DNA from: Mxb001 sp051007175
GTDB lineage: Bacteria; Actinomycetota; Actinomycetes; S36-B12
DNA: 8,471 bases
Direction of reading: 5' to 3'
NCBI GenBank assembly: GCA_051007175.1
Contig: JBPCSL010000084.1
Coordinates: 1-8,471 of the forward strand
The position numbers and the translations under genes were made by a program. Shown here one piece after another: positions 5,556 to 8,471 of this stretch. A model generated the notes under the pieces. The model was not told where the DNA came from and made no database searches. It was given only the letters and a program-made list of their open reading frames with translations. The number at the start of each line of letters is the position of its first letter. Positions within the stretch are counted from its first letter, which is position 1.

Positions 5556-7450
5556 GGCTTGGAGGAGGGGTCTCCCTCGACCAGGGCCTCGTGCCAAAGG
5601 GCCAGCATGAGGAGCACGAAGATCTTGCGCGAGTTGTCAGCCTCGCCCGCGACGTGGGCGACCGCGAGCTGCTCCACGACGTTCATGTCGACGAGGTCGG
5701 CGAGGAATGCACTGCGGCGGATAGGGGCCAAGACCGCGTCCGGGTCGCTGCGCAGCCACACGCGCAGGGGAGTCGGGAAGCCCAGCTTGTCGCGGTGCTC
5801 GGTCGCCTCGGGCACCCGGCCCCGGAAGGCGCGCCGGAGGAGCCACTTTGTCGTGCCGTCGCGGTATTTCAGGGAGTCCGGAATCGTGGCCGACAGCTCG
5901 GCCACCTCGACGTCGAGGTAGGGGACGCGAAGTTCGAGGGAGTGAGCCATGGTCATCCGGTCGGCCTTGGCGAGGATGTCGCCGCGCAGCCAGTAGTGGA
6001 GGTCCACCAACTGCATCCGGCGGGACTCCGGCAGGGAGTCGAACCCGGGGTAGACCGCGGCCAGGCGGCGGCCCGGCACGACGTGATCATGCTCCGGCGG
6101 CGTGCGCAGGAGCCGTCTGACCTCCTCGGGCCGGAAGATGTAGGCATTGCCGATGTAGCGCTCGTTGAAGGCCGTGGCGGCGCGTCGCAGGTAGTTGCGT
6201 CCGGGGAACGACCGCGTGCTGCGGGATGCACGGGCGGCGAGGGAGCGCAGGGGTCGTGGGAGGCGGCGGATCCGGTCGAGGTCCAGGGGCTCCCGGTAGA
6301 TGCGGTAACCGCCGAATAGCTCATCGGCGCCCTCGCCTGATAGGACGACGGTGACATGCTCGCGTGCGGCCTTGGCGACGAAGTATAGGGCCACGGCCGA
6401 GGGGTCGGCCACCGGCTCGTCGAAGTACCAGGCGATCTCCGGCAGGACGGCGAGGTAGTCATCGACGCTCACGTGGACGTCGTGGTGATCGGTGCCGAGA
6501 CGCTCGGCCACTTCCCGTGCCTGTGGCTGCTCGCTCACCGAGTCGAATCCGACGGTGAAGGTCTTGAGGGGCTCCAGGCCGAGCGCGCGGCGCCTCTCCT
6601 GGACGAGCGTGACGGTGATGGCGCTGTCGATGCCGCCGCTGAGGAAGGCGCCGACGGGCACGTCGGCGATGAGGTGGTGCTCGACGGAGTCCTCGAGGAC
6701 CGAGCGGACCTGGCCGATGAGGGCTGCCTCGTCATCGTTACCGGAGCCGTCGAACTCGTAGAGCCAGTAGGGCTCGACGGTGAGAGAGCCCGTGGCGAGG
6801 TCGACCACGCCGAAGCTGCCCGGGGGAAGTCGGTGGATGCCGCGGAAGAAGGTCTCGTCGAGCGGGTTGTACTGGAAGGACAGGTAGTTCACGACGGCGT
6901 CCCGATTGACCTCTCTCGGGCAGGAGGGATCGACGAGGAGGCTCTTGATCTCGGATCCGAAGCTGCGAAGCGCGGGCACGCCATCGCGGGACTCGAGCCG
7001 GTAGTACAGCGGCTTGATCCCGAAGTGGTCGCGCCCGAGGATGAGGCGGTTGGCATCACGGTCGTAGATCGCGAAGCCGAACATCCCCCGCAGCTGGCGC
7101 ATCATCTCGGGGAGAGACTGACGCCCGACTCGCTCGTAGAGGTGGATGAGGGTCTCGGTATCGCTCTGCGTCTGGAACAGCTGCCCCTGGGCGGCGAGGC
7201 GCTCGTTGATCTCACGGTAGTTGTAGAGCTCGCCGTTGTAGACGATGCCCACGGAGCCGTCCTGGCTCCACATAGGCTGATGGCCGCCTGCGATGTCGAT
7301 GATCGAGAGGCGTCGCATGCCGAAGGCGAATTCGTCGCCGACGTACACGCCGGAGTCGTCGGGCCCACGATGGCGGATGACGTCGAGCATGGGCGTGATG
7401 AGCGCCTGGGTCTGGGAAGGGGGGCCGAGGACTCCGGCAATACCGCACAT
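5552..7450 (-). CDS. asnB: glutamine-hydrolysing asparagine synthetase B
   Basis: This 632-aa cytosolic enzyme makes asparagine from aspartate, ATP and glutamine. The start at ATG 7450 is fixed by MCGIAG: Cys2 must become the N-terminal glutaminase nucleophile after Met removal, although the frame is open further upstream. The class II glutaminase domain (about 1-210) has RHRGPDDSG (26-34), YNGELYNYRE (71-80) and SDTET (96-100). The synthetase domain has the pyrophosphate-binding loop SGGIDS (271-276), FDEPVADPSA (343-352), SGEGADELFGGY (371-382) and KADRMTMAHSLELRVPYLD (495-513). All key motifs are intact and the length is normal for the family. Some actinobacterial homologues (LtsA type) amidate cell-wall precursors instead, which the sequence cannot exclude. 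AAGGAGG (7470-7464) is a strong ribosome site, but 13 nt from the ATG. It converges on the permease (shared CTAG stops) and diverges from acnA. Confidence 0.95.
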   Translation of the reverse strand: MCGIAGVLGPPSQTQALITPMLDVIRHRGPDDSGVYVGDEFAFGMRRLSIIDIAGGHQPMWSQDGSVGIVYNGELYNYREINERLAAQGQLFQTQSDTETLIHLYERVGRQSLPEMMRQLRGMFGFAIYDRDANRLILGRDHFGIKPLYYRLESRDGVPALRSFGSEIKSLLVDPSCPREVNRDAVVNYLSFQYNPLDETFFRGIHRLPPGSFGVVDLATGSLTVEPYWLYEFDGSGNDDEAALIGQVRSVLEDSVEHHLIADVPVGAFLSGGIDSAITVTLVQERRRALGLEPLKTFTVGFDSVSEQPQAREVAERLGTDHHDVHVSVDDYLAVLPEIAWYFDEPVADPSAVALYFVAKAAREHVTVVLSGEGADELFGGYRIYREPLDLDRIRRLPRPLRSLAARASRSTRSFPGRNYLRRAATAFNERYIGNAYIFRPEEVRRLLRTPPEHDHVVPGRRLAAVYPGFDSLPESRRMQLVDLHYWLRGDILAKADRMTMAHSLELRVPYLDVEVAELSATIPDSLKYRDGTTKWLLRRAFRGRVPEATEHRDKLGFPTPLRVWLRSDPDAVLAPIRRSAFLADLVDMNVVEQLAVAHVAGEADNSRKIFVLLMLALWHEALVEGDPSSKP

Positions 7451-7463
7451 GGGTGCCGCCCTA

Positions 7464-7491
7464 CCTCCTTGTCGCCCGAGGGAACGTAGCA
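7464..7491 (-). promoter_or_regulatory. asnB promoter (extended -10) and ribosome-binding site
   Basis: On the minus strand TGC-TACGTT (7491-7483) is an extended -10 (TGnTAnnnT). Transcription would start near 7476, giving a leader of about 26 nt with AAGGAGG at 7470-7464, near-perfect for the anti-Shine-Dalgarno. The 13-nt gap between that site and the ATG is longer than usual. No -35 consensus is seen. Confidence 0.4.
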
Positions 7492-7520
7492 CGCGGCACG
7501 CCCCTGCCTCCGGTGCCGCG

Positions 7521-7554
7521 CCATGAGATATCTTGACGTCGAGATATCTCATGG
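7521..7554. promoter_or_regulatory. 34-bp near-perfect palindrome, probable operator between asnB and acnA
   Basis: The left arm CCATGAGATATCT (7521-7533) and right arm AGATATCTCATGG (7542-7554) are exact 13-bp reverse complements. The 8-bp centre contains GACGTC, itself a palindrome on the same axis, so 16 of 17 symmetric pairs match (only T7534/G7541 fails). GAGATATCT is also a direct repeat with a 16-bp step (7525 and 7541). The arms are AT-rich in a very GC-rich setting. TATCTT (7529-7534) inside it could be the acnA -10, so a bound protein would block acnA transcription. It sits 12 bp before the acnA start and 71 bp before the asnB start. It cannot be a terminator for either gene because both read away from it. 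The regulator is unknown. Confidence 0.7.
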
Positions 7555-7565
7555 GCGGAGGATCG

Positions 7566-8471
7566 ATGAGCCACGACAGCATGCTAGCACGCGACACCCT
7601 GAGGGTCGCCGGCCAGTCCTTCGAGATCTTCCGCATCGACGCGGTGCCCGGCGCTGACACGCTGCCCTTCACGCACCGGATCCTGCTCGAGAACCTCCTG
7701 CGCACCGAGGACGGCGCCAACGTCACGCAGGGCCAGATCAGGGCACTGGGGGAGTGGGACGCCGACGCCACCCCGAGCGAGGAGATCCAGTTCACCCCCG
7801 CTCGCGTGGTGATGCAGGACTTCACCGGCGTGCCCGTAGTCGTGGACCTCGCCACCATGCGCGAGGCTGTCATCGACCTGGGTGGGGATCCGGCCCGCAT
7901 CGAGCCCTTGGCTCCGGCCGAGCTCGTCATCGATCACAGCGTCATCGCCGACTACTTCGGCCGGCCGGACGCCGCGGAGCTCAATGTGGCCCTCGAATAC
8001 GAGCGCAACCGCGAGCGCTACCAGTTCCTGCGCTGGGGTCAGGGCGCCTTCGAGGAGTTCAAGGTCGTGCCTCCCGGCACCGGGATCGTCCACCAGGTCA
8101 ACATCGAGCACCTTGCGCGCGTCGTCATGGCCCGCGGCGGCCAGGCCTACCCCGACACGGTGGTGGGCACGGACTCCCACACCACCATGGTCAACGGGCT
8201 CGGCGTCCTGGGCTGGGGCGTGGGCGGCATCGAGGCGGAGGCCGCCATGCTCGGGCAGCCGGTCTCGATGCTCATCCCACGCGTCGTGGGATTCCGCCTG
8301 ACGGGCTCGCTTCCCGAGGGCACGACGGCCACGGACCTCGTCCTCGTCATCACTGAGATGCTGCGCAAGCACGGGGTGGTCGGCAAGTTCGTGGAGTTCT
8401 ATGGCGAGGGCGTCGCGGCCGTGCCCCTCGCCAATCGCGCGACCATCGGCAACATGAGCCCCGAGTATGGC
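7566..8471 (+). CDS. acnA: aconitate hydratase A, 5' part (continues beyond window)
   Basis: The frame is open from ATG 7566 to the last base without a stop, giving the first 302 residues of an enzyme normally about 900 long. It interconverts citrate and isocitrate in the TCA cycle and belongs to the AcnA/IRP1 branch. Visible family motifs are PFTHRILLENLLR (34-46), ARVVMQDFTGVPVVVDLA (79-96), ELVIDHSV (119-126), ERYQFLRWGQGAF (150-162), PPGTGIVHQVNIEHL (169-183), VGTDSHTTMVNGLGVLGWGVGGIEAE (200-225) and MLGQPVSM (228-235). The iron-sulfur cysteines lie further on and cannot be checked. The start is supported by GGAGG at 7557-7561, four bases before the ATG; the next ATG (7581) would be too far from it. 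The gene is divergent from asnB, with the large palindrome directly upstream, so repression by a dedicated regulator is likely. Confidence 0.96.
   Translation, partial: MSHDSMLARDTLRVAGQSFEIFRIDAVPGADTLPFTHRILLENLLRTEDGANVTQGQIRALGEWDADATPSEEIQFTPARVVMQDFTGVPVVVDLATMREAVIDLGGDPARIEPLAPAELVIDHSVIADYFGRPDAAELNVALEYERNRERYQFLRWGQGAFEEFKVVPPGTGIVHQVNIEHLARVVMARGGQAYPDTVVGTDSHTTMVNGLGVLGWGVGGIEAEAAMLGQPVSMLIPRVVGFRLTGSLPEGTTATDLVLVITEMLRKHGVVGKFVEFYGEGVAAVPLANRATIGNMSPEYG

Noticed and set aside
5565..5578. GAGGG/CCCTC hairpin ten bases after the permease stop as a terminator
   Set aside because: Only a 5-bp stem with a 4-nt loop and no T run, inside asnB codons; too weak to call.
7533..7538. TTGACG inside the large palindrome as a -35 for acnA
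   Set aside because: A -10 at 16-18 bp would fall on the acnA ribosome site, leaving no room before the ATG.
7451..7930. Upstream extension of the asnB frame, which stays open for about 160 more codons
   Set aside because: It would bury the nucleophile Cys2 inside the protein, runs antisense through acnA and across the palindrome, and has a low-complexity Ser/Arg/Pro-like composition. MCGIAG with a strong ribosome site is the real start.

Overview
The window is high-GC, gene-dense DNA. Its gene order is typical of an actinobacterium. From left to right the products match the conserved block known in Mycobacterium tuberculosis as Rv2696c to Rv2690c: a DUF3710 protein, an alpha/beta hydrolase, an OB-fold protein, a DUF3159 membrane protein, two TrkA-type RCK proteins (CeoC and CeoB) and an APC-superfamily permease. 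The GTG starts, 4-bp coupled overlaps and frequent lack of leaders also fit Actinobacteria. I cannot name the genus. Outside the mycobacteria, the asnB/acnA end suggests an actinobacterium of the Micrococcales/Actinomycetales kind, but that is a guess.

Layout. 1-411 (+) is the 3' part of a DUF3710 gene. 408-1094 (-) is a small alpha/beta hydrolase that meets it tail to tail. After a 63-bp divergent promoter region come an OB-fold protein (1158-1517, +) and a DUF3159 membrane protein (1514-2203, +), coupled by a GTGA overlap. The DUF3159 gene ends tail to tail with the second gene of a minus-strand RCK pair (2197-2856 and 2853-3530), which is itself coupled by an ATGA overlap. An 81-bp divergent region with an 18-bp near-palindrome at its middle leads to a 647-aa KimA-like permease (3612-5555, +). 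The permease gene ends tail to tail with a glutamine-dependent asparagine synthetase (5552-7450, -). A 115-bp divergent region carrying a striking 34-bp near-perfect palindrome separates this from the first 302 codons of aconitase acnA (7566 to the window edge, +).

How the genes may work together. The clearest functional unit is potassium homeostasis. The permease carries the residues of the KimA/KUP-type potassium site and is transcribed divergently from two NAD(H)-binding RCK subunits. No TrkH/KtrB-type channel gene is present in the window. The aconitase and asparagine synthetase share an upstream region whose palindrome looks like a repressor operator, possibly linking the TCA cycle with amide nitrogen use. 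The left-hand genes (DUF3710, OB-fold, DUF3159) are conserved in synteny but have no established function.

There are no rRNA, tRNA, CRISPR, insertion-sequence or phage features. All non-coding stretches are shorter than 120 bp and are described below.
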